This document shows positions 6,735 to 15,691 of a DNA stretch of 31,291 bases, one piece after another (the first letter of the stretch is position 1; each line of letters opens with the position of its first letter). The notes under the pieces are model-generated. The model was not told the DNA's origin. It saw only the letters and a program-made list of their open reading frames with translations, and made no database searches. The stretch comes from Bacteroides sp. Lineage in GTDB: Bacteria > Bacteroidota > Bacteroidia > Bacteroidales > Bacteroidaceae. The stretch is from positions 1 through 31,291 of the forward strand of contig JASLDF010000002.1 in assembly GCA_030151635.1 (NCBI GenBank), read 5' to 3'. Both the position numbers and the translations under genes were made by a program.

Positions 6735-8092
6735 AAAGATTAATATCTATTTTTGCTCTATTACTAACTGTTGTGAGTTTTAGTTATGCACAGGTTGACA
6801 CTTTGAAATATCGAATTAGTTTATCCGATAAATTAGCATCAGAATATAGTATTCATAAGCCTGAACAATTCTTATCCGTTAAAGCCATTGAAAGACGAAA
6901 GAAGCAAAATTTGCCAATCGATGAGACTGATTTACCTATTAGTAGCTATTACCTTCGTTCTATTCAAGAGTTAGGTGCTAAGGTTTTGGTAACAGGGAAG
7001 TGGGATAATTTTGTAACTGTTGTTTGTAATAGCCAAGAATCAATTGATAAGATTAAAATGCTTCCTTTTGTAAAAAACGTAAAATTAGTTTGGTCTGCAT
7101 CTAATAATAGTAATGATTCAAATATGCCAGATAGAGATAGCCTGGTTAATAGAATGCAACATTACGATACTTACTATGGAGCAAGTGAGGATCAAATTAA
7201 ATTAAATCATATTGATAAGTTGCACACCGAGGGATATAAAGGTGAAGGAATGACAATAGCTGTTATTGATGCAGGTTATCACAATATGGATCGAATTAAA
7301 GGTCTTAAAAATGTATCAGTGTTAGGAGTGAAAGATTTCGTGAATCCTGAAAGTGATATCTATGCCGAGAATAGTCATGGTTTGGCAGTACTTTCTTGTA
7401 TGGCAATGAATAAGCCTCATTATATGGTAGGTTCTGCTCCTAAAGCCTCGTATTGGTTGTTGAGAAGTGAAGACGATTCCTCTGAACATAAAATTGAGCA
7501 AGATTATTGGTCGGCTGCTGTAGAATTTGCAGATAGCGTAGGTGTAGATGTCATCAATACTTCTTTGGGGTATAATACGTTTGATGATTCTTCTCAAAAT
7601 TATGAGTATAGAGATTTGGATGGAAAACATTCTTTGATGTCTAGACAGGCATCAAGGGTAGCAGACAAGGGTATGATTCTCGTATGTAGTGCAGGTAATG
7701 CTGGTTCTTCATCTTGGAAAAAGGTAACTGCACCTGGTGATGCAGATAATGTGATTACGGTAGGTGCTGTTGACTCAGAAGGTCTTCTGGCACCTTTCTC
7801 TTCAATAGGGAATACGGCTGATGGTAGAGTTAAGCCTGATGTGGTGGCTGTAGGCTGGAAATCGGCAATTATGGAAACAGATGGAGTAGTGGGTATTGCA
7901 GACGGAACATCTTTTGCAACTCCGACTTTATGTGGTATGGTAACTTGTTTATGGCAGGCTCTTCCTCAACTATCTGCTAAAGAGATTATTAATCTGGTGC
8001 GTGATTCTGGAGATCGTTCAGATTTTCCAGATAATATATATGGTTATGGTGTGCCTAACTTTTGGAATGCTTATTTAAAAATGAAAAAGTGA
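6731..8092 (+). CDS. Secreted subtilisin-like (S8) serine protease
   Basis: The 453-aa product opens with a signal peptide (MKRLISIFALLLTVVSFSYA, cleavage near residue 20). An N-terminal prodomain-like region of about 130 residues follows, then a subtilase domain with catalytic D180 (VIDAGY), H216 (NSHGLAVLS), oxyanion N323 (SAGNAG) and S394 (DGTSFATP). All four active-site positions are intact, so it should be a working protease outside the cytoplasm. There is no C-terminal sorting domain. It is sandwiched in the mnmA-xseA operon with a 4-nt overlap to mnmA and a 1-nt overlap to xseA. The substrate is unknown. Confidence 0.9.
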   Translation: MKRLISIFALLLTVVSFSYAQVDTLKYRISLSDKLASEYSIHKPEQFLSVKAIERRKKQNLPIDETDLPISSYYLRSIQELGAKVLVTGKWDNFVTVVCNSQESIDKIKMLPFVKNVKLVWSASNNSNDSNMPDRDSLVNRMQHYDTYYGASEDQIKLNHIDKLHTEGYKGEGMTIAVIDAGYHNMDRIKGLKNVSVLGVKDFVNPESDIYAENSHGLAVLSCMAMNKPHYMVGSAPKASYWLLRSEDDSSEHKIEQDYWSAAVEFADSVGVDVINTSLGYNTFDDSSQNYEYRDLDGKHSLMSRQASRVADKGMILVCSAGNAGSSSWKKVTAPGDADNVITVGAVDSEGLLAPFSSIGNTADGRVKPDVVAVGWKSAIMETDGVVGIADGTSFATPTLCGMVTCLWQALPQLSAKEIINLVRDSGDRSDFPDNIYGYGVPNFWNAYLKMKK

Positions 8093-9321
8093 TGGGTGAT
8101 GTCTTGTCTTTATTGGAGCTGAATAGCTTGGTTCGAAAAAGTCTTGAAACTTGTTTACCTAGTACTTATTGGATAAGTGCCGAGTTGAGCGATGTGCGTA
8201 GTAATTCTACGGGACATTGTTACTTAGAATTTATTCAGAAGAACGAACATAATAACTCCTTGATTGCTAAAGCACGGGGTATGATTTGGGCAAATCTTTT
8301 TACTATGCTTAAACCTTACTTTGAAGAATCAACTGGAGAATCGTTTCGTTCGGGGCTAAAGGTAATGGTTGAAGTAGAGGTGAAGTTTCATGAACTATAT
8401 GGATATAGTTTGGTCGTAGTAAATATAGACCCAACCTATACGCTTGGAGATATCGTTAAGAATAAGAAGGAAATAATTAAGCGATTGGAAGATGAAGGCG
8501 TTATTCATATGAATAAGGAATTAGAGTTCCCAATCTTACCACAACGTATTGCTGTTATATCTTCTGTCACTGCGGCTGGTTATGGAGACTTCGTTGATCA
8601 GATTAAAAACAACGAATATGGTTTCCCTTTTTATGTCGAGTTATTCCCAGCATTAATGCAGGGAGACCAAGTTGAGAGGACCATACTGAATGCATTAGAT
8701 GTTATTTTTGAGCGTCAAGATGATTTTGATGCAGTAGTTATTATTCGTGGAGGTGGTGCAACTTCGGACTTAAGTGGCTTCGATACGTATGCACTGGCTG
8801 CAGGCTGTGCTCAATTCCCATTGCCCATAATTACGGGGATTGGTCATGAACGAGATGATACGGTACTTGATGTAGTTGCAAATAGACGTGTTAAAACACC
8901 AACTGCTGCTGCCGAATTTTTGATAGCAAGGGTTTTAGAAACTATATCTACATTAGATAATTTATCACAACGGTTAACAGATGGGGTAAAGCAAATATTG
9001 TATGCCGAGAAGCAGCGAATAAATGAATTGCAATATCAATTTCCTTCTGTTGTAAAGCTAGCTATTAAAGAGCAACAGCATAAGCTTAAAAATACGTTAT
9101 CGACACTCAAAAGCAGTACGAAAATGTTCTTGACACATAAACAGTTTGAACTCGAGGCTATGAAGTCTATTGTGAAGAACTCATCACCAGAGATGATTTT
9201 AAAGAGAGGTTATGCGATTGTTAGACAAGATAATCAGATTATAACATCAACTAAAAATATTGATCAAACGAAGTCTGTGTCTATTGAGATGAAAGACGGG
9301 ATTATTGAAACTAAATTGTAG
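8092..9321 (+). CDS. xseA: Exodeoxyribonuclease VII large subunit
   Basis: XseA is the catalytic subunit of the single-strand exonuclease that degrades ssDNA in both directions. The 409-aa product from MGDVLSLLEL has an N-terminal OB fold (LNSLVRKSLE...YWISAELSDV), the catalytic domain with IAVISSVTAAGYGDF, VVIIRGGGATSDLSGFD and GHERDDTVLDVVANRRVKTPTAAAE, then a coiled-coil helical region and a C-terminal segment with MILKRGYAIV. The start at 8092 shares one base with the protease stop (TGATG); a longer frame to 8062 lies inside the protease and is rejected. xseB follows after 6 nt. Confidence 0.95.
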   Translation: MGDVLSLLELNSLVRKSLETCLPSTYWISAELSDVRSNSTGHCYLEFIQKNEHNNSLIAKARGMIWANLFTMLKPYFEESTGESFRSGLKVMVEVEVKFHELYGYSLVVVNIDPTYTLGDIVKNKKEIIKRLEDEGVIHMNKELEFPILPQRIAVISSVTAAGYGDFVDQIKNNEYGFPFYVELFPALMQGDQVERTILNALDVIFERQDDFDAVVIIRGGGATSDLSGFDTYALAAGCAQFPLPIITGIGHERDDTVLDVVANRRVKTPTAAAEFLIARVLETISTLDNLSQRLTDGVKQILYAEKQRINELQYQFPSVVKLAIKEQQHKLKNTLSTLKSSTKMFLTHKQFELEAMKSIVKNSSPEMILKRGYAIVRQDNQIITSTKNIDQTKSVSIEMKDGIIETKL

Positions 9322-9327
9322 ATTATA

Positions 9328-9534
9328 ATGGTAAAATCAGTAGAAAACACAAGTTATAAAGATGCAATTAAAAGATTAGAAGAGATTGTTGAATCAATTG
9401 AAAACCAAGAGTTAGATATTGATGTTCTTGCTTCTCAAGTGAAAGAGGCTAATACGCTAATTTCAATCTGTTCTAAAAAACTTAATGCAGTAAATACAGA
9501 AGTTGAAAAATTACTAGAAGATAATAAGGATTAA
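9328..9534 (+). CDS. xseB: Exodeoxyribonuclease VII small subunit
   Basis: The 68-aa helical subunit of exonuclease VII coats the extended helices of XseA. It has the family pattern YKDAIKRLEEIVESIENQELDIDVLASQVKEAN with the conserved L-E-x-I-V core, and a C-terminal Lys/Glu-rich helix. Its position 6 nt after xseA confirms the pairing. Its length is typical. Confidence 0.95.
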   Translation: MVKSVENTSYKDAIKRLEEIVESIENQELDIDVLASQVKEANTLISICSKKLNAVNTEVEKLLEDNKD

Positions 9535-9583
9535 TTTGAATAAAAGTTATCTTTATGAAAGTAAGAATCTAATAATACATAGT

Positions 9584-10603
9584 ATGGAAAAAATTGATTG
9601 GTCAAATTTAGGTTTTGGCTTGATGCCGACAGATTACAATGTTCGTGTTAATTATCACGATGGTAAGTGGGGAGAACTAGAAGTGAGCAGTAGCCCATAT
9701 TTAAATATGCATATGGCGGCGACTTGTCTTCATTACGGTCTTGAAGCTTTTGAAGGTATGAAAGCCTTTAGAGGTAAAGATGGAAAAATTAGAATCTTTA
9801 GAATTGAAGACAATGCTAAACGACTTCAAACATCTTGCGCTGGAGTAATGATGGCTCAACTTCCTGTTGAAACTTTTGTAGAAGCAATTAAGAAAGTTGT
9901 TCTACTTAATGAGCGTTTTGTTCCTCCTTATGGTTCTGGTGCATCTTTATATATCCGTCCTTTAGTAATTGGTACGACTCCTTTAGTTGGTGTTCATCCA
10001 GGTAAAGATTTTACATTCCTAGTGTTTGTTACACCTGTTGGTGCTTACTTTAAAGAAGGTTTCAAACCAACCCCTTATGCAATCTTAAGACAATATGACC
10101 GTGTGGCACCTCGTGGTACAGGACGTTGGAAAGTTGGGGGTAATTATGCTGCTGGTATGGCTTCTGGCGAACACGCTAAGTCTTTAGGGTACTCGGCTGT
10201 ATTGTTCTTGGATGCAAAAGAACAAAAGTATTTGGACGAATGTGGTCCAGCTAACTTCTTTGCCATTAAAGGCGACAAATACATTACTCCTAAATCTGAG
10301 TCTATTTTAGACTCTATTACCAATAGAAGCTTAATGCAGCTGGCAGAAGAAATAGGTTTGACTGTTGAAAGAAGACCTGTTTTAGAAGAAGAATTAGCAA
10401 CGTTTGATGAGGCTGGTGCTTGTGGTACTGCTGCAGTAATTAGCCCAGTAGAGCGTGTAGATGATTTAGATAAAAATAAATCTTACGTTATTGCTAAAGA
10501 TGGTAAAGCAGGACCTATATGTACCAAGCTTTATGAGAAACTTAGAGCAATACAATATGGTGATGAGGCCGATAAATACGGTTGGATTACCATTGTAGAA
10601 TAA
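9584..10603 (+). CDS. ilvE: Branched-chain amino acid aminotransferase
   Basis: This PLP fold-type IV enzyme transfers the amino group between glutamate and the 2-oxo acids of Leu, Ile and Val. From MEKIDWSNLG the product is 339 aa, matching the bacterial/eukaryotic-like class of ~340-360 aa. Landmarks are YGLEAFEGMKAF, the PLP lysine K183 in GRWKVGGNYAAG, YLDECGPANFF and the C-terminal GTAAVISPV. The reading frame is open to a TTG at 9536, but those 16 residues are not part of the family and the ATG at 9584 is preferred. It follows xseB by 49 nt and may be cotranscribed. Confidence 0.95.
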   Translation: MEKIDWSNLGFGLMPTDYNVRVNYHDGKWGELEVSSSPYLNMHMAATCLHYGLEAFEGMKAFRGKDGKIRIFRIEDNAKRLQTSCAGVMMAQLPVETFVEAIKKVVLLNERFVPPYGSGASLYIRPLVIGTTPLVGVHPGKDFTFLVFVTPVGAYFKEGFKPTPYAILRQYDRVAPRGTGRWKVGGNYAAGMASGEHAKSLGYSAVLFLDAKEQKYLDECGPANFFAIKGDKYITPKSESILDSITNRSLMQLAEEIGLTVERRPVLEEELATFDEAGACGTAAVISPVERVDDLDKNKSYVIAKDGKAGPICTKLYEKLRAIQYGDEADKYGWITIVE

Positions 10604-10629
10604 ATATAATAATTTTTAAGATATAATTA

Positions 10630-11388
10630 ATGGGTAAAGGTAAACTTGCGAAGTTTGCTGACATGGCTTCGTATCCTCATGTTTTTGAATATCCTTTTCA
10701 TGTGTTAGATCAAGGTCCTTTTGAGATGAAAGGAAAATGGAAACAGGATTTTTTCAAGAATGATAATCCTATAGTTTTAGAATTGGGTTGTGGAAGAGGT
10801 GAATATACTGTCGGTTTAGGTAAACAATATCCGGATAAGAATTTTATCGGGGTTGATATAAAAGGTTCAAGAATGTGGTCTGGAGCAACTGAAGCTCTAA
10901 ACTTGGAAATGAAGAATGTGGCGTTTTTAAGAACTAGCATTGAAATCATCGAGCATTTTTTTGATGCAAATGAAGTTGATGAGATTTGGTTAACTTTCTC
11001 GGATCCTCAAATGAAAAAGGTGACTAAACGCTTAACATCTACTTTCTTTATGAACCGATATCGCAAGTTTTTAAAGAATAATGGATTAGTGCATGTAAAA
11101 ACAGACAGTAACTTTATGTTTACTTATACCAACTTCATGGTAGAAGAGAATAAATTTCCTGTATTGTATAGCAGTAACGATCTTTATCACTCTGATTTAG
11201 TTGATGATATCTTAGGAATTAAAACTTATTATGAACAACAATGGCTTGATCGTGGTTTAACTATCAAGTACATTAAATTCTTACTTCCGCAAGAGGGTGA
11301 ATTAGTAGAGCCTGATGTTGAAATAGAATTAGATTCATATCGAAGTTATAACAGAAGTAAACGTAGTGGTTTACAAACAAGTAAATGA
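10630..11388 (+). CDS. trmB: tRNA (guanine-N7-)-methyltransferase
   Basis: TrmB methylates G46 in the variable loop of tRNAs using SAM. The 252-aa product has a class I methyltransferase core: motif I ELGCGRGEYT at 51-60, the acidic GVDIKGSRMW segment, and FSDPQMKK at 123-130 where many bacteria have FPDPWPKK; this variant is one I associate with Bacteroidota. The C-terminal IKTYYEQQWLDRGLTIKYIKF fits the family's substrate-binding end. It sits 26 nt after ilvE and 9 nt before mrp, in one transcription unit. Confidence 0.92.
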   Translation: MGKGKLAKFADMASYPHVFEYPFHVLDQGPFEMKGKWKQDFFKNDNPIVLELGCGRGEYTVGLGKQYPDKNFIGVDIKGSRMWSGATEALNLEMKNVAFLRTSIEIIEHFFDANEVDEIWLTFSDPQMKKVTKRLTSTFFMNRYRKFLKNNGLVHVKTDSNFMFTYTNFMVEENKFPVLYSSNDLYHSDLVDDILGIKTYYEQQWLDRGLTIKYIKFLLPQEGELVEPDVEIELDSYRSYNRSKRSGLQTSK

Positions 11389-11397
11389 TAATTTAAA

Positions 11398-12507
11398 ATG
11401 CAGATCTATCCTAAATTAATTTTAGAAGCTTTGACTAAGGTCCGTTATCCAGGTAACGGGAAAAATCTTGTTGAAGCTGATATGGTTGACGACAATATTA
11501 GAATTGATGGAAATAAAGTAACATTTTCATTGATATTTGAAAAACCTACAGACCCATTCATAAAATCCGTTATTAAAGCTGCCGAAACAGCTATTTTGAC
11601 GTACGTGAGTGAGGATGTTGAGATTGCTGGAAATATTGGTGTAACGACACTAAAAGCAGCTCGTCCTGAAGTGGGCAAGCTTTTACCACAAGTAAAAAAT
11701 ATTATAGGCGTATCATCTGGTAAAGGTGGAGTAGGTAAATCTACTGTTTCTTCAAATCTTGCTGTGTCTTTAGCTAAGCTAGGTTACAAAGTAGGATTAT
11801 TGGATGCTGATATTTTTGGACCTTCGGTTCCTAAAATGTTTCAAGTGGAAGATGCTCGTCCTACTATGGTAGAAGTTGCTGGTCGTGAGTTAATTGAACC
11901 TATTGAAAAATACGGTGTAAAGTTGCTTTCTATTGGTTTCTTTGTGGATCCAAGCCAAGCTACGCTTTGGCGAGGTGGAATGGCAAGTAATGCTCTGAAA
12001 CAACTAATTGGTGATACCAACTGGGGAGATTTAGATTATTTGTTGATTGACTTACCTCCAGGAACAAGTGATATTCACTTAACTATTGTTCAAACTCTTG
12101 CTGTTACGGGTATTGTTGTGGTAAGTACGCCACAAGATGTCGCTTTGGCAGATGCACGTAAAGGTGTAAATATGTTTACGAACGATAAGGTAAATGTTCC
12201 TATTTTAGGTTTAATTGAGAATATGTCATGGTTTACACCTGCAGAATTACCAGAAAATAAATATTATATTTTTGGTAAGGATGGTGCTAAGCGATTGGCT
12301 GAAGAGCTTAATGTGAAATTGTTAGGTCAAATACCTTTGGTTCAAAGTATTCGTGAAGGTGGTGACGAGGGTGCTCCGGTAGCATTGAATGAAGATTCTA
12401 TTACTGGTAGAGCTTTCATTGGAGTTGCAGAGCAAATTGTAACTCAAATTAATGAGCGAAATGATAGTCAAGCTCCAACACAAATAGTAGAGATAACTAC
12501 CAAGTAA
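11398..12507 (+). CDS. Mrp/NBP35-family Fe-S carrier ATPase (Cys-less)
   Basis: Mrp/ApbC proteins are P-loop NTPases that carry iron-sulfur clusters to apoproteins. The 369-aa product has an N-terminal MIP18/DUF59 domain (about 1-85), the deviant Walker A GKGGVGKS at 108-115, a switch segment LLIDLPPGTSD and the C-terminal Mrp region. The C-x-x-C pair that bridges a cluster at the dimer interface in typical members is absent: after E274-N-M the chain reads SWFTPAELP. This seems to be a Bacteroidota lineage trait. It is the last gene before a bidirectional terminator. The name is secure; the cluster-carrying role is less so. Confidence 0.92.
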   Translation: MQIYPKLILEALTKVRYPGNGKNLVEADMVDDNIRIDGNKVTFSLIFEKPTDPFIKSVIKAAETAILTYVSEDVEIAGNIGVTTLKAARPEVGKLLPQVKNIIGVSSGKGGVGKSTVSSNLAVSLAKLGYKVGLLDADIFGPSVPKMFQVEDARPTMVEVAGRELIEPIEKYGVKLLSIGFFVDPSQATLWRGGMASNALKQLIGDTNWGDLDYLLIDLPPGTSDIHLTIVQTLAVTGIVVVSTPQDVALADARKGVNMFTNDKVNVPILGLIENMSWFTPAELPENKYYIFGKDGAKRLAEELNVKLLGQIPLVQSIREGGDEGAPVALNEDSITGRAFIGVAEQIVTQINERNDSQAPTQIVEITTK

Positions 12508-12526
12508 TTTAAGATAGTAAATCCAT

Positions 12527-12567
12527 AAAAAAGGTCGGTATTACATTTCGTAATACCGACCTTTTTT
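12527..12567. terminator. Bidirectional terminator between mrp and rsgA
   Basis: An 18-bp perfect stem (12527-12544 with 12550-12567) closed by the loop ATTTC has six A residues on its left and six T residues on its right. It can therefore act for mrp on the plus strand and for rsgA on the minus strand, whose stop codon lies 21 nt away. Confidence 0.95.
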
Positions 12568-12588
12568 ATTCACTTAAATCGTGTATAA

Positions 12589-13524
12589 TTAATATCCTGC
12601 ACGATACTTATTATCTGTATCATCTTCCATCATTCCGATGTATGATTTGTATCTAGAAGTACTAATATGATGTTTTTCAACCGCATCGAGTACTGCACAT
12701 CCAGGCTCATGAATATGGCTACAATTGGCATATTTACATTTTTTTGAGATTTTAAATATCTCAGGGAAGAAGTGACTTATTTCTTCTTTCTCCATATCAA
12801 ATGTGCCAAAACCTTTAATACCTGGTGTGTCGATAATATAGCTATTGTTATCATCGAACATACACATTTCTGAATAGGTTGTTGTATGCATACCGGTTCT
12901 GTGATGTTCAGAAATATCACCTACCTTAAGTTTAAGGTCGGGAATTACTGTATTGATAACAGAAGACTTACCTACACCAGAGTGTCCAGAGAAAAGGGTT
13001 ACCTTCCCTTTAAGCATAGCTTTCAATTTATCTATTCCTTCGCCCGTGATAGTCGAAGTTTTGATACATTCGTAACCAATGTAAGTGTACAAATCAATTA
13101 ATGCATCAATATATGATTGATCTTCGTTTTGATAGAGGTCAATCTTATTGAATACAAGGATCGTCTTTACACGATAAGCTTCTGCAGAAGCTAGAAAGCG
13201 ATCAATAAATGTAGTCGATGTTTCAGGTTGTTGAATGGTAACAAACAGAAAGCTTTGATCTAAATTGGCAGCTAAAATATGTGATTGTTTAGATAAGTTC
13301 GATGAACGTCTAACGATATAGTTTTTACGATCTTCGATTTCAACTATAAAAGCCGTACCTTCTTGATTTTTTTCAATCATCACATAGTCACCAACGACAA
13401 CTGGATTGGTACTTTTAATTTCCCTCAGTCGGAAATTACCTCTTATCTTACATTGAATGAGGTCACCATCATCTGTTTTAACCAGATACCAACTCCCCGT
13501 GTTTTTAACAACTAGTCCTCGCAC
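12589..13524 (-). CDS. rsgA: Ribosome small-subunit GTPase RsgA
   Basis: RsgA is the circularly permuted GTPase that checks late 30S maturation. The 311-aa product has an N-terminal OB fold (1-70), then GTPase motifs in permuted order: G4 NKID at 126-129, G1 GHSGVGKSS at 180-188, G3 DTPG at 232-235. A C-terminal zinc finger follows with Cys263, Cys268, His270 and Cys276 (CKYANCSHIHEPGC). All motifs are intact. It is the last gene of pyrH-frr-rsgA, 17 nt after frr, a grouping that links ribosome recycling and maturation. Confidence 0.96.
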   Translation of the reverse strand: MRGLVVKNTGSWYLVKTDDGDLIQCKIRGNFRLREIKSTNPVVVGDYVMIEKNQEGTAFIVEIEDRKNYIVRRSSNLSKQSHILAANLDQSFLFVTIQQPETSTTFIDRFLASAEAYRVKTILVFNKIDLYQNEDQSYIDALIDLYTYIGYECIKTSTITGEGIDKLKAMLKGKVTLFSGHSGVGKSSVINTVIPDLKLKVGDISEHHRTGMHTTTYSEMCMFDDNNSYIIDTPGIKGFGTFDMEKEEISHFFPEIFKISKKCKYANCSHIHEPGCAVLDAVEKHHISTSRYKSYIGMMEDDTDNKYRAGY

Positions 13525-13541
13525 TATAGATATTGAATTAA

Positions 13542-14102
13542 TTATACAGTCATGATTTCTTTTTCCTTTTCTGTAAGGATTTCGTCAATGTTCTTAATGT
13601 ACTTATCATGTACTTTTTGAACTTTGTCTTCTGCATCTCTTTGTGCATCTTCCGCTAGACCATCTTTAACAGCTTTTTTAAGTGTATCGATACAATCTCT
13701 TCTTGCATTTCTAACACTAATTTTAGCTGTTTCACCTTCACCTCTACATTGTTTAGAAAGTTGGATACGGCGTTCTTCTGTTAGTGGTGGAATGCCGATA
13801 CGAATAACTTCACCATTGTTCTCTGGCATAATGCCTAAATCAGAGTCGATGATTGCTTTTTCGATTGGCTTGAACATAGATTTGTCCCAAGGTTTAATAA
13901 CAATACTTCTAGCATCAGGAGTAGTGATAGCAGCTACGTTGTTTAACGGAACAACCGAACCATAAGAATCTACTCTGATACCATCTAGAAGCTTTGTGTT
14001 TGCTTTACCAGCACGTATGTGAGATAAAGACTCTTCAAGATACATGATCGCAAGATCCATTTTATCTTTAGCTTCATTAATACAACTATTAACGTCAATC
14101 AT
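13542..14102 (-). CDS. frr: Ribosome recycling factor
   Basis: RRF splits the post-termination ribosome together with EF-G. The 186-aa length is standard. Visible signatures are MDLAIMYLEESLSHIRAGKAN, the domain II region VPLNNVAAITTPDARSIVIKPWD and the C-terminal LTEERRIQLSKQCRGEGETAKISVRNARRD. It lies 41 nt downstream of pyrH on the minus strand, the usual neighbour, and 17 nt upstream of rsgA. Confidence 0.97.
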   Translation of the reverse strand: MIDVNSCINEAKDKMDLAIMYLEESLSHIRAGKANTKLLDGIRVDSYGSVVPLNNVAAITTPDARSIVIKPWDKSMFKPIEKAIIDSDLGIMPENNGEVIRIGIPPLTEERRIQLSKQCRGEGETAKISVRNARRDCIDTLKKAVKDGLAEDAQRDAEDKVQKVHDKYIKNIDEILTEKEKEIMTV

Positions 14103-14143
14103 ATTTTAGTTATTTAATTTTAGTGTGAATTATATATTCAATG

Positions 14144-14857
14144 TTAGCCATTATGTACTAGCGTACCAATTGCTTCTCCATCAATGACTTTCTTTAAGTT
14201 ACCAACAATATCCATATTAAACACAACAATTGGCAAGTTATTTTCCTTACACATGGTTGTTGCGGTTAGATCCATTACTTTAAGACCTTTGTTGTAAATT
14301 TCATCAAAAGTAATTTCTTGGAATTTTGTTGCAGTAGGATCTTTTTCAGGATCCGCAGTGTATATGCCATCAACACGAGTTCCCTTAAGCATTACATCAG
14401 CCTCAATTTCGATGCCTCGAAGTGATGAACCTGTATCAGTAGTGAAGAATGGATTTCCTGTACCAGCAGAAAAAATAGCAACCTCACCATTCTCTAGTGA
14501 TTCAATTGCTTTCCATTTTGAATAGAATTCCCCAATAGGCTCCATTCTTACAGCTGTTAGAACACGAGATTTAACGTCAACAGATCCCAAAGCCGAGCTT
14601 AGTGCTAAGCTGTTGATAACTGTAGCTAACATTCCCATTTGGTCACCTTTTACTCTGTCAAATCCTTGACTGGCTCCCGACAATCCGCGAAAGATGTTAC
14701 CACCACCAATAACAATACCAATTTGTACACCCATTGCGTGTATTTCCTTGATTTGTTGAGCATACTCCATTAGGCGAGTATTGTCAATGCCATGTTGTTG
14801 TTTCCCCATTAAGCTTTCACCGCTTAATTTTAAAAGAATTCTTTTGTATTTTGCCAT
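14144..14857 (-). CDS. pyrH: UMP kinase
   Basis: PyrH phosphorylates UMP to UDP and belongs to the amino-acid-kinase fold, distinct from eukaryotic UMP/CMP kinases. The 237-aa product has KRILLKLSGESLMG at the N-terminus, the IVIGGGNIFRG glycine-rich loop, DQMGMLATVINSLAL, the acceptor site AGTGNPFFTTDT and KGTRVDGIY. It is the first gene of the pyrH-frr-rsgA operon, with a -7 promoter box 23-30 nt upstream. Confidence 0.97.
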   Translation of the reverse strand: MAKYKRILLKLSGESLMGKQQHGIDNTRLMEYAQQIKEIHAMGVQIGIVIGGGNIFRGLSGASQGFDRVKGDQMGMLATVINSLALSSALGSVDVKSRVLTAVRMEPIGEFYSKWKAIESLENGEVAIFSAGTGNPFFTTDTGSSLRGIEIEADVMLKGTRVDGIYTADPEKDPTATKFQEITFDEIYNKGLKVMDLTATTMCKENNLPIVVFNMDIVGNLKKVIDGEAIGTLVHNG

Positions 14858-14879
14858 ATACCTTGTCGATTTATAAGTA

Positions 14880-14887
14880 CAAACTTA
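14880..14887 (-). promoter_or_regulatory. pyrH promoter -7 box
   Basis: Minus-strand TAAGTTTG matches TAnnTTTG exactly. Transcription would begin near 14873, giving a leader of about 15 nt. No convincing -33 TTTG was found at the right distance. Confidence 0.6.
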
Positions 14888-14932
14888 ATCAAAAAAAAGG
14901 ATACTTTAAAAATAATATAAACAATCGGTTTA

Positions 14933-14940
14933 TATATTTG
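14933..14940 (+). promoter_or_regulatory. Candidate -7 box for the TPR gene
   Basis: TATATTTG fits the consensus and points toward the gene starting at 15011, leaving a leader of about 65 nt. The expected -33 box is not evident, so confidence is moderate. Confidence 0.5.
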
Positions 14941-15010
14941 TATAGTATTATTGGTATAAGTTTTACTAACTTGTACTATTGATTGTTCGATGAAATTTTA
15001 AGTTAGTATT

Positions 15011-15691
15011 ATGTTCAAGAAATACATATTGATCCTCCTCTTTTTTTTGATTTTCACTTCTTCCAAAAGTCAAGTTAATGACTCTATTGTAGCTGAGATT
15101 TTAGTTCAGTGTGAGCAGAAAAATTGGGATAAAGTTTTGGCTTTATTTAAGCCTTTTGCGCAGCTGGACCCTCATAATGCTGAGGTATTTTATTGGCTAC
15201 GTGCGGCCGAGAATGAGTCTATCAAAGGAAAAGTTCTACCTATTTTAGCCAAAAGTTATCTAGCAAATAATAATCCAGCTAAGGCTATTGAACTTTATAA
15301 AGAGATGGTGTTAAAAACAACACAGCCTGTGTCTATACTTTTAGACATTGCCGAAACCGTTATTTCTTTAGGTGATGTCCGTGTTTCACAACTAATTTAT
15401 GAGAAGATACTAGAGAAGGATAGTACCAATTTAAAAGCTAATTTATTCCTAGGTAACTTCATTTACTTGCGAGGAGAGAAAGAGCGTTTAAGAATTGAGT
15501 ATGTGTATTCTAAAAAGAAAAAGCATACTCGAATGGAGTATGCTGAGTACCGTAAGGAATTAAGTAATCTATTTGATTTATATTATATAAAATCTAGAGA
15601 ACACTTGGTAAGAGCCAATAAATTGCGACATTCTGTTGAGTTGGTAAATACCATTCAGAAGATAAATGATTTAGAAGAACTACTTAAATAA
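15011..15691 (+). CDS. Secreted or periplasmic TPR-repeat protein
   Basis: The 226-aa product begins with a signal peptide (MFKKYILILLFFLIFTSSKS, then QVNDS). The rest is all-helical with tetratricopeptide-like repeats: DKVLALFKPFAQLDPHNAEVFY, a second around AKSYLANNNPAKAIELYKEM, a third around ISLGDVRVSQLIYEKILEKD and a fourth around NLKANLFLGNF. The C-terminal third is Lys/Arg-rich. TPR proteins are scaffolds, so no enzymatic role is suggested. It is monocistronic, and its last 8 bases overlap the 3' end of convergent birA. Confidence 0.75.
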   Translation: MFKKYILILLFFLIFTSSKSQVNDSIVAEILVQCEQKNWDKVLALFKPFAQLDPHNAEVFYWLRAAENESIKGKVLPILAKSYLANNNPAKAIELYKEMVLKTTQPVSILLDIAETVISLGDVRVSQLIYEKILEKDSTNLKANLFLGNFIYLRGEKERLRIEYVYSKKKKHTRMEYAEYRKELSNLFDLYYIKSREHLVRANKLRHSVELVNTIQKINDLEELLK

